From: CAZAKZ01 sp964485695
GTDB lineage: Bacteria; Planctomycetota; JAFGQW01
Length of the DNA: 58,065 nucleotides
Direction: 5' to 3'
NCBI GenBank assembly: GCA_964485695.1
Contig: CAZAKZ010000017.1
Span: 1-58,065, forward strand
The translations under genes and the position numbers were made by a program. This document shows positions 1 to 8,974 of the stretch, one piece after another (position 1 is the first letter of the stretch; the number at the start of each line of letters is the position of its first letter). The notes beneath the pieces were generated by a model. It made no database searches. It saw nothing but the letters and a program-made list of their open reading frames with translations, and had not been told where the DNA came from.

Positions 1-253
1 CGCCGGACAAACTCGTGCATGTTTATCGGACATATGTCCTTGGAGAGCACACCTAAGCGAGCAGTGACAGCCATACATATCTCTTCGTCCTACTGGACTT
101 TGAGATATGACTACTGGAAGAAGGCCAGCAGGGACTGTAACGAGTCGACGGAAGCTGAACTTCTTACCATTCGAGGTCGCAGCGAGCGTTTTCTAGTGGC
201 AAGTACCTTGAAGAGCTTACAGAAGGACGAAAAACTTCGGAGTGACTGACAAG

Positions 254-622
254 ATGAGACATCTCAAGACCCTGGGTATCGCGGCGATGATCGTGTCCCT
301 GTTCGCAGCGGGTCTGATCGCCACATCCTGTTGTTCGAACAAACACGAATCCGTATCCGCCGAGCATTTCATCTACTTGCTCGAGGAACGTCCCGTGAGC
401 ACCACGGCACACGCGGAGTTCATCGGTGTCGCAGGTGACCGGGCTTTCTTGCGGGAGTGGCGAGGAGGCGGGTGGTGGAATGACGCCGGCGATCACGTGC
501 TCAGCGTACTCTTGAGTGAGCTTCCTGCCGAAGTTGCGGCAGATCTGCGACGGGGCGTGAACCCATGGCATCCACAGGCGTCGAGGAAAACCAAGATTGA
601 GTGGAAGAAGCTCCCTGACTGA
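254..622 (+). CDS. Small putative lipoprotein, function unknown
   Basis: About 122 residues. The N-terminus has a charged MRHLK start, a hydrophobic stretch of about 20 residues and an ATSCC segment that resembles a lipobox, so export and lipid attachment are likely. The remainder is polar, with Trp-rich patches (REWRGGGWWND), and I recognise no family. I chose ATG 254 over the in-frame GTG at 242 because it gives the compact signal peptide; a GGAG lies 11 bases upstream. No neighbour gives a functional clue, and the next gene starts about 190 bases downstream. Codon choice looks coding, but a chance reading frame is not excluded. Confidence 0.55.
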   Translation: MRHLKTLGIAAMIVSLFAAGLIATSCCSNKHESVSAEHFIYLLEERPVSTTAHAEFIGVAGDRAFLREWRGGGWWNDAGDHVLSVLLSELPAEVAADLRRGVNPWHPQASRKTKIEWKKLPD

Positions 623-813
623 AGAGGGGTGAATGCTCTGATTCGTGGGCATTCAGGCCTTCTCAGTTGTCTCCTGACTGAGGTCGAATGCGACGCGCTG
701 CCCCTTCCGATGCGCCGGGACGTGATCACAGGGGATCGCCAGCGCCAGATCCACAAAGGACTGTCGTTGACCTCTGTGTGGGAATGGCGTACCATCTATA
801 GATGGAGCGAACA

Positions 814-1020
814 ATGGACAAGGCACTTATCAATAGCGTGATGCAACTCAAACCAGCCGAGCGTATGCGGCTGCTTAACCTCATCTACTGTAGCCTCGAG
901 CGGCCGGATACCGCGATCGACGAGACCTGGTACGATGAAGCCGAACGGCGGCTGGAAGCATACAAGGCCGGCAAGGTCCAAGGCAATCCGGCTGATCAGG
1001 TGCTTGGCAAGCGGCCATGA
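814..1020 (+). CDS. Addiction-module antitoxin (small, Unstab_antitox-like)
   Basis: This 68-residue protein begins MDKALINSVMQLKPAERMRL and carries a later DETWYDEAERRLEAYKAGK segment, the layout of short antitoxins annotated as addiction module components. Such proteins bind and neutralise a RelE/ParE-type toxin and repress their own promoter; that role is family knowledge. I chose ATG 814, with GGAG six bases upstream, over ATG 802. Its TGA overlaps the ATG of the downstream toxin frame (ATGA at 1017-1020), the normal translational coupling of such pairs. The antitoxin frame is intact while the partner is broken. Confidence 0.75.
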   Translation: MDKALINSVMQLKPAERMRLLNLIYCSLERPDTAIDETWYDEAERRLEAYKAGKVQGNPADQVLGKRP

Positions 1021-1305
1021 TCGTGGTCTTCGATCCCATCGCCGAGAGGGAATACAGGGATGCCTTCGAGTACTACGAGCCCAGGAAGAGGGGCTCGGTG
1101 AAAAGTTCCGTAGAGCAATGTGGGAAGCCATTACGGTCCTCGAGCGGTATCCGGAGATTGGCGAGGAAGTCCGGCCTGGAATCCGCAAGATCTTCAGCGG
1201 CGATTTCCGTACAAGCTGATCTACTCGGTGATCGATAATGACGTGTATATCATCGCTGTTGCGCACGGCCATCGTGAACCGGATTACTGGACAGGTCGGG
1301 CCTGA
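1017..1305 (+). pseudogene. RelE/ParE-type toxin, frameshifted twice
   Basis: Three consecutive frames together give one recognisable RelE/ParE toxin. The first (from 1017) reads MIVVFDPIAEREYRDAFEYY. The second takes over near 1079 with AQEEGLGEKFRRAMWEAI and LERYPEIGEEVRPGIRKIF. The third takes over near 1195 with RRFPYKLIYSV and IIAVAHGHREPDYW. The last motif is the typical C-terminal strand of the family, whose members are ribosome-dependent mRNases or gyrase inhibitors. No single frame covers the whole protein, so an active toxin is unlikely. Sequencing error at two points is the alternative. The intact antitoxin immediately upstream supports the assignment. Confidence 0.75.
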
Positions 1306-1371
1306 TGTGGACAGTTGAACACATTCGGATTCACATCATCACTGAAGAGGGGTGTCTGACCTGAAGCAGGC

Positions 1372-2010
1372 TCACCCCCCTTTCCCTCCCCCCGCCCTGC
1401 GCTTCAGCACGACGAAGAGAATCAGCAGCGCCACCAGAACGCCGGCCGCGATGCACACCTCCAGAACGGGCAGGTTCTCGTCTGCGGCCGAAGCCGCCGC
1501 GTCCACGATGAGATTCTCAGGAATCGCATCCACCACGACGCGGGTTTGATCCGGCCGGACCAGGATCACCCTGGCCCCCTTCTGCTTGGCGTACCAGGGG
1601 AGCGCGATGCGGCCCGCCTCGGGATGCAGGCTGACGGCCAGGTGGACCGCCAGAGGAGCCGTGCGATTCTCAGCGTCGATGTGGAGGAGAATCCGGGTGC
1701 CCTTGGCCTCGAGGGACAAGGCCCGGAGCACCTTCAGGCCGTTCATGGTGGCCGTCAGGCAGGTAACGGCCTGGTGGTCCTTGTCGCCGTGGAACAGGAA
1801 CTCGAGGGGGCCCGGATCCACCTGGGGGTGCGCCTCGGCGGGTGGGACCAGATCCAGGTAGGCCTCGACGATGTAGCAGCCCGCCTCGCCCTCCCGGACC
1901 CGGATCTCGGCTCGCTCGAGGGACCACACCAGGCGTTCCGTGGGTCCCTGCGCATGGCCTTGGTTCGCCAGGAGGGCGAAAAGGGCGAGTCCGAGGAGGA
2001 ATCGGGTCAT
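1372..2010 (-). CDS. Exported protein with C-terminal membrane anchor, unknown
   Basis: About 212 residues. A signal peptide (MTRFLLGLALFALLANQGHA, cleavage expected after the last Ala) is followed by a soluble region of about 155 residues with a mixed beta-rich look. One hydrophobic helix (VCIAAGVLVALLILFVVL) and a basic Lys/Arg/Gly tail end the protein. This predicts a periplasmic domain held by a single C-terminal helix, tail in the cytoplasm. I chose ATG 2010 because it starts the signal peptide; the longer in-frame extension adds 23 non-signal residues. It is divergent from the substrate-binding protein gene at 2111. I recognise no family. Confidence 0.75.
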   Translation of the reverse strand: MTRFLLGLALFALLANQGHAQGPTERLVWSLERAEIRVREGEAGCYIVEAYLDLVPPAEAHPQVDPGPLEFLFHGDKDHQAVTCLTATMNGLKVLRALSLEAKGTRILLHIDAENRTAPLAVHLAVSLHPEAGRIALPWYAKQKGARVILVRPDQTRVVVDAIPENLIVDAAASAADENLPVLEVCIAAGVLVALLILFVVLKRRAGGGKGG

Positions 2011-2110
2011 TTTGTGCTTCCCGTACAGGCCGGAGAACGGATTAATTGATACCATACATGGCGATTCGGCCAAAGTCACGAAACCGGCACGGGATCACCT
2101 GGATGGCGTC

Positions 2111-3097
2111 ATGAAAATCCTGCTTACCTGCCTCCTTGCAGGCCTGGTTTTCGCCCTCTCCCCCGGTATTGCTCAGGTAAAGAACAAGCCGGGGCAGCGC
2201 ACCATCGGGGTGCTCTTCTGGCACGCCTCCCCCAACGACCGGGCCGCCCTGGGGGGCTTCCGCGAGGGATTGAAAGCCACGGGTCAGTCCTTCCACATCG
2301 TGGAGCGCCACGCAGATTCGGACCGGAAAAAGGCCGCAGCCCACCTCCGCGCCTTCGAGGCCCGAGCCGTGGACCTGGTCGTGGCCCTGGGCACCGAGGC
2401 CACGCGTATTGCCGCGGCCACCTTGAAGCGCACGCCCCTGGTGTTCACGGCCGTCACCGATCCGGTCAGCTCCGACATCGTGCCCTCCTGGAAGGGCTCG
2501 GGTTCTTTTCTGGCCGGCAACTCCAACCACATCGACGCGGGCCGGGTGCTCACCGACTTCAAGCGCTCCCTCCCCGGCCTCACCACCCTGGGCGTCCTCA
2601 ACACCCGGGGCAACCCGGTGAGCGCCGCCGAGATCCGGGGCATGGAGCAGACGCTCCGGAGCCGGGCCAGCCTCGGCATCCGCCTCGAGATCCGCACCGT
2701 GAAGCCGAAAGAGGACATCGCCGCTGCCGCCGGAGACCTGCTGAAGACCGTAGACGCCCTCTGGATCCCCATCGACTTCGGTGTCTACTCCCGCATGGAA
2801 GTGGTGGCCGCCGTGGCCCGGGAGCGACGCAAACCCCTGGTCACTACCACCCAGAAGGCCATACCCCACGCCGTGGTCGGGGTGCTGCCCGACTACCACA
2901 CCCTCGGCATGCAAGCCGTGGAGATCATGGACCGCATCCTCAACCGGGGCGTGGAGCCCGGCGCCATCCCCGTGGGCACCATGCAGGGCCGCATCCTGGT
3001 CCTGAACCTGAAGGCGGCCCGGCGCATCGCCTATTCGATCCCGGTGGAGGCCCTGGCCTCGGCCGACCGCATCCTGACGGAGAAGAAACGCCCGTGA
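2111..3097 (+). CDS. ABC-type substrate-binding protein (PF04392-like)
   Basis: About 328 residues with a signal peptide (MKILLTCLLAGLVFALS) and the two-lobed pattern of the ABC_sub_bind family: IGVLFW near the N-terminus, DLVVALGTEATRIAA with TPLVFTAVTDPVSS in the first lobe, and TLGVLNTRGNP and DALWIPIDFGV in the second. Members bind small ligands in the periplasm. No permease or ATPase gene is adjacent. Instead its TGA overlaps the GTG start of a histidine kinase, which suggests it reports ligand to the kinase rather than serving transport (inference). ATG 2111 was chosen because it begins the signal peptide. Confidence 0.85.
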   Translation: MKILLTCLLAGLVFALSPGIAQVKNKPGQRTIGVLFWHASPNDRAALGGFREGLKATGQSFHIVERHADSDRKKAAAHLRAFEARAVDLVVALGTEATRIAAATLKRTPLVFTAVTDPVSSDIVPSWKGSGSFLAGNSNHIDAGRVLTDFKRSLPGLTTLGVLNTRGNPVSAAEIRGMEQTLRSRASLGIRLEIRTVKPKEDIAAAAGDLLKTVDALWIPIDFGVYSRMEVVAAVARERRKPLVTTTQKAIPHAVVGVLPDYHTLGMQAVEIMDRILNRGVEPGAIPVGTMQGRILVLNLKAARRIAYSIPVEALASADRILTEKKRP

Positions 3098-4704
3098 CCC
3101 GGACACGAGAATCCGCAACCGCGCCCAGACAGGGCCCCTCCCTGGTGTTCCGGCTGGCCATTGGCCTGGGCCTGCTCGGCTCGCTGCTCTGGGCCGGCTA
3201 CACCTGGTACGAGATCACTCACGGCCGCACCGATTTCCTCTCGAGCACCGACCGTATCCTGGAGGACACGGACCGCAACCTGGATCAGGTCACCGAGTGG
3301 CTCATGGACGAGTCCGACACCACCCGGGACACCCTGTTGAACAGCTTGCTGGAATCCGGCGAGTGGAACCTGGCCGACGCCCCCCTCTCCCTCTACCGCA
3401 ACGAGGCGGCCGTCAAGACCGCCATCCTGGAACGGTGGCGCTCCCTGGCCGACCGAAAACGCGAGGTGGGCCAGGCCACCACCTTCGAGATCCAGAACCG
3501 GGTGGGCCAGGACGTGAAGAAGCGGTTGGCCGCCATGAAGGCCGCCGGCCGGGACCGGGCAGAGGCCATGGTGGACGCCGCCACCCGGCGGTCGCTTCTG
3601 ACCGCGGCGGGCGTGGCCGTGGCCTTGATCCTGGTGTTCGGTATCGCCCTCTACCTCACGGTGATCCGGCCGGTGCGCACCCTGACCCGGGCGGCCCGGC
3701 GCATCCAGAAGGGCGACCTGGATCACCGGGTGGAGACCGGCCGGACCGACGAGTTCGGCGTCCTGGCCGCCTCCTTCAACGCCATGGTGACCTCACAGCA
3801 GGAAGCCATGGCCGAGGTGGAGGCCCTGAACGTGGACCTGGAGAACCGTGTAACCGAGAAGACCGCGGCCCTGGAGCACACCGTGGCCGAGACGCGCGAG
3901 GCCAACACCCGGCTGGAGAAAGCCCTCGAGGATCTCCGGGCGACCCAGACCCAGCTGGTCCACGCCGAGAAGATGTCTGCCATCGGCACCCTGGCCGGCG
4001 GCATAGCCCACGAGTTCAACAACCTGCTGGGCGGCATCCTGGGATCAGCCGAGGCGGCCATGGAGGAGGAGGACCTGGGGCCGGCATCGAGGCAGGCCGT
4101 GGAGATGATCCGGCGCACCGCCGGCCGCGCCAACCTCATCACCGAGAACCTGCTCCGATTCGCTCGCCCGAGCGAGGACGCGGCAGGCCCCGCCGACATC
4201 CGGTCCGTGGTGGCGGACGGCATGCAACTCGCGGAGACCGAGGCCCGCAAGCGCAGGGTCCAGCTCGTGCGCGAGGACGCCGACCTCCCGCCCGCTACCC
4301 GGGTGCCCGGCGAGATGCACCAGGTGGTGGTGAACCTGCTGGTGAACGCCATCCACGCCAGCCCGGAAGGGGGCACCGTGACAGTACGCCTCATGGCCGA
4401 CGCCGGGGCCGTCCGGCTCCAGGTGGAGGACGAGGGGGAAGGGATCCCCGAGGCGCACCGCGAGAAGATCTTCGATCCCTTCTTCTCCACCAAGGGGCCC
4501 TCGGGCGGAACGGGACTGGGGCTCTCGGTTTCCTACGGCATCGTGGAACGTAGCGGGGGCACCCTCGACTTCGAGGTCCGGGAAGGCGGAGGCACGCGGT
4601 TCGTGGTGGAGCTGCCCCTCTTTGATTCGGATTCTCGAAGTGGGGAGAAGCACGAGCGAGAGAATCAAACGGGATCGACCCCCGAGGGAGGAAAATCGAA
4701 TTGA
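3094..4704 (+). CDS. Membrane sensor histidine kinase (HAMP, HisKA, HATPase)
   Basis: 536 residues. Two membrane helices (about 17-39 and 169-192) enclose a periplasmic sensor region of about 130 residues. A HAMP segment (about 190-245), a coiled coil, the H-box GGIAHEFNNLLGG with phospho-acceptor His306, and an ATPase domain follow. The ATPase domain has an N-box (NLLVNAIHAS, Asn414), a G1 box (EDEGEGIPE), FDPFFSTK and GGTGLGLSVS. All catalytic motifs are intact. It starts at GTG 3094, overlapping the binding-protein stop by four bases, and its own stop overlaps the TTG start of the sigma-54 regulator. The trio is therefore one transcription unit, and phosphotransfer to the next gene product is expected. 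Confidence 0.93.
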   Translation: MTRTRESATAPRQGPSLVFRLAIGLGLLGSLLWAGYTWYEITHGRTDFLSSTDRILEDTDRNLDQVTEWLMDESDTTRDTLLNSLLESGEWNLADAPLSLYRNEAAVKTAILERWRSLADRKREVGQATTFEIQNRVGQDVKKRLAAMKAAGRDRAEAMVDAATRRSLLTAAGVAVALILVFGIALYLTVIRPVRTLTRAARRIQKGDLDHRVETGRTDEFGVLAASFNAMVTSQQEAMAEVEALNVDLENRVTEKTAALEHTVAETREANTRLEKALEDLRATQTQLVHAEKMSAIGTLAGGIAHEFNNLLGGILGSAEAAMEEEDLGPASRQAVEMIRRTAGRANLITENLLRFARPSEDAAGPADIRSVVADGMQLAETEARKRRVQLVREDADLPPATRVPGEMHQVVVNLLVNAIHASPEGGTVTVRLMADAGAVRLQVEDEGEGIPEAHREKIFDPFFSTKGPSGGTGLGLSVSYGIVERSGGTLDFEVREGGGTRFVVELPLFDSDSRSGEKHERENQTGSTPEGGKSN

Positions 4705-6044
4705 GCCACAAGGGCACCATCCTCGTCATCGACGACGAGGAGAGCATGCGTTTCTTTCTCGAAAAGACCCTCGCCCGGTCCGGATATGCCGTGGAAACCG
4801 CCTCCGGCGGCCGGGAGGGTGTCGCCCGGTTCGAGGCATTGCGACCCGACCTCACCATCACCGACCTGAAGATGCCCGACCTGGATGGCGTGGAGGTTCT
4901 GGAGCACATCAAGGAGCTCGATCCAGGCGCCGTGGTGGTGATGATCACGGGCTTCGGCACCATCCAGAACGCGGTGGAGGCCATGAAGCGGGGTGCGGCC
5001 GACTACCTCACCAAGCCCTTTGACGTCCGCACCATCCGCGCCGTGGTGGAGCGGGTGTTTCCGCGGGCGTCGCTGGGGACCGCCGACGCCTCTCCCCAGC
5101 TTGTCGGAGAGAGTCGAGGCCTGGAGGAGGTGAGGGAACTGGTGCGGAAGGTGGGCCCCGGCGACGTCACGGTCCTCCTGGAGGGAGAGAGCGGAACGGG
5201 GAAGGAGCTGGTGGCCCGGGCCATCCATGCGGCCGGCCCGCGCATGGACCGGCCTTTCGTGGCCGTACACTGCGCGGCCCTCCCCCCCACGTTGCTGGAG
5301 GCCGAATTGTTCGGCCACACGGCGGGCGCCTTCACCGGCGCAATCCGGGACCATACGGGCATGGCAATTCGGGCCGGGGACGGCACCCTGTTCCTGGACG
5401 AAGTGGGAGACATACCCCTGCCGGTGCAGGCCAAACTGCTGAGGCTCCTCCAGGAAAAGGAGATCCTCCCCCTGGGCTCGGCCGAGACCCTCCCTCTGAG
5501 GGCCCGGATCATCGCCGCCACACACCGGAACCTGAAGGTCCTCATCGAGTGCGGCGAGTTCCGGGAGGACCTCTACTACCGGCTGAACGTGGTGCCCATC
5601 GTCCTGCCCCCCCTCCGGGACAGGCCCGAAGATATCGGGGCGCTCCTCGACCACTTTCTGGACCGCTTCAACCGGGCCCAGGGCCGCGACGTGTCGGGCA
5701 TTCACCCCGAAGCCCGGAAGATCCTGGATGCCCACGCCTGGCCGGGCAACGTCCGGGAGCTCTCCAACCTGATGGAGCGTATCGTGGCCATGAAAGAGGC
5801 GGGAAGCGTGGAGGTGGAGGATCTGCCTCCGGACTTGAGCCGCCACCCGACTCCACCCGCGGGCCTGGCAACCCACCTGCCCTTCGAGGCCGCACGCCGG
5901 ACCTTCGAGCGGGAGTTCTTCGAGCGCCTCCTCCGGGAGACGTCGGGCAACGTGAGCGAGGCCGCGCGCCGCGCCGGCATCAGCCGCCCGAACCTCTACC
6001 GGCGGATGAAGGAAACGGGGCTGGATCCCAGCGCCTTCAAGTGA
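4701..6044 (+). CDS. Sigma-54-dependent response regulator (NtrC family)
   Basis: 447 residues in three domains. The receiver (1-120) has acidic pair Asp11/Asp12 and phospho-acceptor Asp55 in TDLKMP. The AAA+ domain has Walker A GESGTGKE (162-169), the sigma-54 contact loop GAFTGA (209-214) and Walker B LFLDEVGD around 233. A Fis-like helix-turn-helix (SEAARRAGISRPNLYRRMKE) ends the protein. It activates transcription by RNA polymerase with sigma-54 after phosphorylation, probably by the overlapping kinase. The start is TTG 4701, four bases into the kinase stop, with GGGAGGAAAA upstream. No target promoter is obvious next to it. Confidence 0.93.
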   Translation: MSHKGTILVIDDEESMRFFLEKTLARSGYAVETASGGREGVARFEALRPDLTITDLKMPDLDGVEVLEHIKELDPGAVVVMITGFGTIQNAVEAMKRGAADYLTKPFDVRTIRAVVERVFPRASLGTADASPQLVGESRGLEEVRELVRKVGPGDVTVLLEGESGTGKELVARAIHAAGPRMDRPFVAVHCAALPPTLLEAELFGHTAGAFTGAIRDHTGMAIRAGDGTLFLDEVGDIPLPVQAKLLRLLQEKEILPLGSAETLPLRARIIAATHRNLKVLIECGEFREDLYYRLNVVPIVLPPLRDRPEDIGALLDHFLDRFNRAQGRDVSGIHPEARKILDAHAWPGNVRELSNLMERIVAMKEAGSVEVEDLPPDLSRHPTPPAGLATHLPFEAARRTFEREFFERLLRETSGNVSEAARRAGISRPNLYRRMKETGLDPSAFK

Positions 6045-6060
6045 GCCGCAAAATGGCCGG

Positions 6061-7998
6061 TCACTTCCCGGCGATGACCCCGTAGTTTTCCCCGAAACCG
6101 TAGCGCACCCGGAGGTCCATGGGGATGTCCGCCTTCTCGATGGCCTCGAGTCCCCGGGTCAGGGCCCGGGTGGGCGTGCCCACGGTTTCCAGCAGTTTCT
6201 TGGCCTCCTCGCTGGTTCCCCGTATCTGCAGGTCGAGGATCTCCATGACCAGCTTCTCCACGGCGCCGCGGAATTTCTCGTGGTCCACCGCGATCTTCCC
6301 GTCTCGCACCACGATGCCCCCGTTCTGCACGAGGCGATTGAACTCGAACACCTTGCCCCGGGCGTGGTCGGAGGTGGCGCCGAACCGCACCGTCCGGAAG
6401 GTGGAGGCCGTGTACGTGGCGGCCATCTTCCGGGTGGAAGGAAAGTCAATGATGATGGGCTGACAGGCCAGCTCAACGTCGAAGTCTCGGAGCACCGATA
6501 CCCCTGGCGGCCCAGAAGAAGTGAGGAGACCCTGGCTGGCCAGGTGAAAGCCGAAGAGCAGGCTCACGGACTCGGCCTTGGCCTCTTCGAAGGGGCTGTA
6601 GTACTTCTGGTGCCGCTCGCGGACCGTGGTCTTCTTCCCGTCCACGAAGATGCCCGAGGGGCCGATGCCGTGGGAGATCTCGTGGCGCACGGTGTTGTCC
6701 GAGAACATGTCCTGGTCCACGTTGGGAAGCTCGGCCGGGTCCATGACCACGGCGGAGATGGGCTTCAGGATGTGGAGGAACTTGCCGTCCAGCAGGTTCA
6801 TCAGCATCACCTTCTTGGAGCCGAACTTCTCCTGCCACGACGCCACGTTGGGCAGGTTGAAGGCCAGGGTCTGGACGCCCTCGTTGCCGTAGCCGGCGGA
6901 ATAGGCCAGGTCCACGGCGACCAGGGTCAACCGGGCGCCCGGCTTGGTCCACCGCTGGACATCGCCGGCCCGCAGGCGCTTGCCCGGCGCCACTTCCCGC
7001 TGCTCCTTCACGTAGGTCTGATAGAGCTCCCAGAGACGGTCATCCATCTTGTGGATGTGCTCGGAGTAGAACTTCAGGGCCTCGGTCTCTGCGCGCCGGA
7101 GCACGCCCACGTAGAGCTGGAAGGCGGCCTTTCGCTTCATGAGCTCGTCGGCGTAGTTCTCGTACGGACCGAGGGTGATGTCGAGGTGGCCGCCGGTGGC
7201 ATCGTCCGGACCGTTCAGGGAGATCCAGAGGCCCTCGCTCGCCTCGTAGTCGTTGGTCTCCGCCAGGGCATCGGCCCGGGCCTTCAGAAATTCCGCCAGC
7301 CTGGTGCCGGCCACGTCGTCCGCAGCCCGGTGCAGGGCCGCGGCCAGGGGCACAAGCCTGTCCCGGTAGGCCTCGGAGTAGGGCACGCTCTCGAGCCCGC
7401 CGCCGGTATCCCGCCGGATCATGGTGAAATCGCTCCGGGCGGCTGCGGCGGCCCCGGCGTCGAGGCCCTGGACCCAGGCGTTGAATTCCTCGGCGGTGAG
7501 GCCATGGGGGTAGAAGTTCCTGCCGGGGTAGAGGGGCGGGAAGACCCGATCTCCCGGCCCCTGCACCACCGGCGCGTGATCCTCGAAATCGTACGGCCCC
7601 TTGTTGATCCAGAAGTATTCCAGGAGCCTCTTGTTGGCCGCCGTGGGGCTCGTGGACGCCTGCTTCCGGAGTGCGTTGAAGATCTCGACGTTGCCGGCGA
7701 GGCTCTGTTCGAGATAGATCTCGTCGATCCAGCGACCGATTTCGGGGATCTTCTCGAGCAGGGCTTTCTCTCCCCGTGTAAGAGTCGTTTCGTCGAACCG
7801 GAGCTCGAAGGCTGCCAGCCTCTTCAGCCTGGCTTCCACACGACCCGGATTCACGGCCGAGTACGTACCGGGTTTCTCTTGAATGGTCTCCTCCTTGCTA
7901 TCCTTCTTGCAGCTGTGAGGCGGCGTGCCGCACCTGGGCAGCGTGCAAAGTGTCGCGATCAGAATCCAGAGTACCGTGGGTAACGCGGTGTTTTTCAT
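6061..7998 (-). CDS. Dipeptidyl-peptidase III-like metallopeptidase (family M49)
   Basis: 645 residues. The zinc motif is HEISH (439-443) within NTVRHEISHGIGP, and the second motif EEAKAES (from 471) supplies the third zinc ligand, as in M49. Classical dipeptidyl-peptidase III has a six-residue HELLGH; a five-residue HEISH form is known in a few bacterial members. The N-terminus has a hydrophobic stretch and Cys residues (LPRCGTPP), so it is exported and perhaps a lipoprotein. It would remove dipeptides from peptide N-termini. The stop lies 17 bases from the convergent regulator gene, and the methyltransferase gene lies about 46 bases upstream on the same strand. Confidence 0.8.
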   Translation of the reverse strand: MKNTALPTVLWILIATLCTLPRCGTPPHSCKKDSKEETIQEKPGTYSAVNPGRVEARLKRLAAFELRFDETTLTRGEKALLEKIPEIGRWIDEIYLEQSLAGNVEIFNALRKQASTSPTAANKRLLEYFWINKGPYDFEDHAPVVQGPGDRVFPPLYPGRNFYPHGLTAEEFNAWVQGLDAGAAAAARSDFTMIRRDTGGGLESVPYSEAYRDRLVPLAAALHRAADDVAGTRLAEFLKARADALAETNDYEASEGLWISLNGPDDATGGHLDITLGPYENYADELMKRKAAFQLYVGVLRRAETEALKFYSEHIHKMDDRLWELYQTYVKEQREVAPGKRLRAGDVQRWTKPGARLTLVAVDLAYSAGYGNEGVQTLAFNLPNVASWQEKFGSKKVMLMNLLDGKFLHILKPISAVVMDPAELPNVDQDMFSDNTVRHEISHGIGPSGIFVDGKKTTVRERHQKYYSPFEEAKAESVSLLFGFHLASQGLLTSSGPPGVSVLRDFDVELACQPIIIDFPSTRKMAATYTASTFRTVRFGATSDHARGKVFEFNRLVQNGGIVVRDGKIAVDHEKFRGAVEKLVMEILDLQIRGTSEEAKKLLETVGTPTRALTRGLEAIEKADIPMDLRVRYGFGENYGVIAGK

Positions 7999-8044
7999 TT
8001 TCTTCCCGTTTCTTCCCGTTTCTTACCGTTGTCCCGAACGTCCT

Positions 8045-8818
8045 TCATGCGGTCCCGTGCAGAATCGCCGTCGGATCGACGTACACTTTGTCTCGGCTGG
8101 CGAGATCGAAGGTGTGGTGACAGGCGACATCCTTGAAACCGGCGCACCGCATCATGGACTCCAGACATGAGACGGAGGGCTTCCACCAGGCGATACCGTT
8201 CCACGAACCGATGAACCGCATGAACGGCTCCTCACCGAGGTCGGGATCGTGGACCGTGGCCACGATGCATCGCTCCCGGGTCACGGAGTGGAGACGCTGC
8301 AGGGCGCGGAAGGGATCGGTGAGATGGATGAGGAGGCTGCCGCAGAACACCAGGTCGAACTCCCCCCCCACGGTGTCGGGACTCACGTCGTACACGTTGA
8401 CGCCCAGGTGCTCCACCCTGGATTGGAACACTTCCTTGAGCAGATGAAAACCGCCGTGGAGATCGGTCTCGTCGTGGTCCTTCCGGGTTGCCTCGGAATA
8501 CTGCTTCTCGCGCTCCTCCAGGAACTGGGGCGTGAAGTCGTGCTCGCTGATGGTGGGGAGATCTACGGCCACCACCTTATCAGCCCCTCTGCGCTCGAAC
8601 TCGAAGGAGAAAAATCCGTTTGAGGCGCCCACGTCGAGGACGGTCTTGCCCGAGAGATCCTCGGGAATGCCGTAGCGGTGGAGGTGGGGCCGCAGATCGA
8701 AATTCCCCTCGATCTCGAGACCCTGGGCCAGGTCGAAGGAGTGGTACCAGTTGATTTTCCGCGCCCTTTCCACCCAGTGGGCGGGATAGACGGATTCAGG
8801 GTCTACCGGTGATTTCAT
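8045..8818 (-). CDS. CmoB-like class I SAM methyltransferase, copy 1
   Basis: 257 residues. WYHSFDLAQG and a DLRPHL segment precede the SAM-binding motif I VLDVGASNGFFSFEFE. VVAVDLP follows as motif II, then FDLVFCGSLLIHLTDP and a conserved AWWKPS segment. This arrangement matches the DUF1698/CmoB-like group, whose best-known member carboxymethylates wobble uridine in tRNA; many relatives act on unknown small molecules. The substrate cannot be told from sequence. A paralogue lies at 12712-13473 on the same strand. ATG 8818 precedes a natural N-terminus (MKSPVDPESV). Confidence 0.8.
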   Translation of the reverse strand: MKSPVDPESVYPAHWVERARKINWYHSFDLAQGLEIEGNFDLRPHLHRYGIPEDLSGKTVLDVGASNGFFSFEFERRGADKVVAVDLPTISEHDFTPQFLEEREKQYSEATRKDHDETDLHGGFHLLKEVFQSRVEHLGVNVYDVSPDTVGGEFDLVFCGSLLIHLTDPFRALQRLHSVTRERCIVATVHDPDLGEEPFMRFIGSWNGIAWWKPSVSCLESMMRCAGFKDVACHHTFDLASRDKVYVDPTAILHGTA

Positions 8819-8846
8819 GGTTCCTCATAAAAACGTCAAATCGTCG

Positions 8847-8875
8847 TTGTCCCTTGATAACAAATTAGTTACAAT
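8847..8875 (+). promoter_or_regulatory. Candidate sigma-70 promoter for the TPR gene at 8975
   Basis: TTGTCC (8847-8852) and TACAAT (8870-8875) are separated by 17 bases in an AT-rich stretch between divergent genes. The downstream start codon is about 100 bases away. A short inverted repeat, AAACCCG and CGGGTTT at 8908-8924 with a three-base loop, lies just past the expected start point and could be an operator. Confidence 0.45.
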
Positions 8876-8974
8876 GATAGCGATGCTGATGAAGCGTCTC
8901 ATTTTGGAAACCCGATTCGGGTTTGATCCGGTCATCTCAGGGGACAGAATCGACTCAGTGAATATACGATAACC

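Noticed and set aside
19..249. A 76-codon open frame at the left edge
   Set aside because: No signal, domain or family resemblance, and the composition does not resemble neighbouring proteins.
2042..3118. A long minus-strand frame antisense to the binding-protein gene
   Set aside because: Repeated Gly/His/Asp-rich text without hydrophobic core, opposite a well-defined PF04392-like gene.
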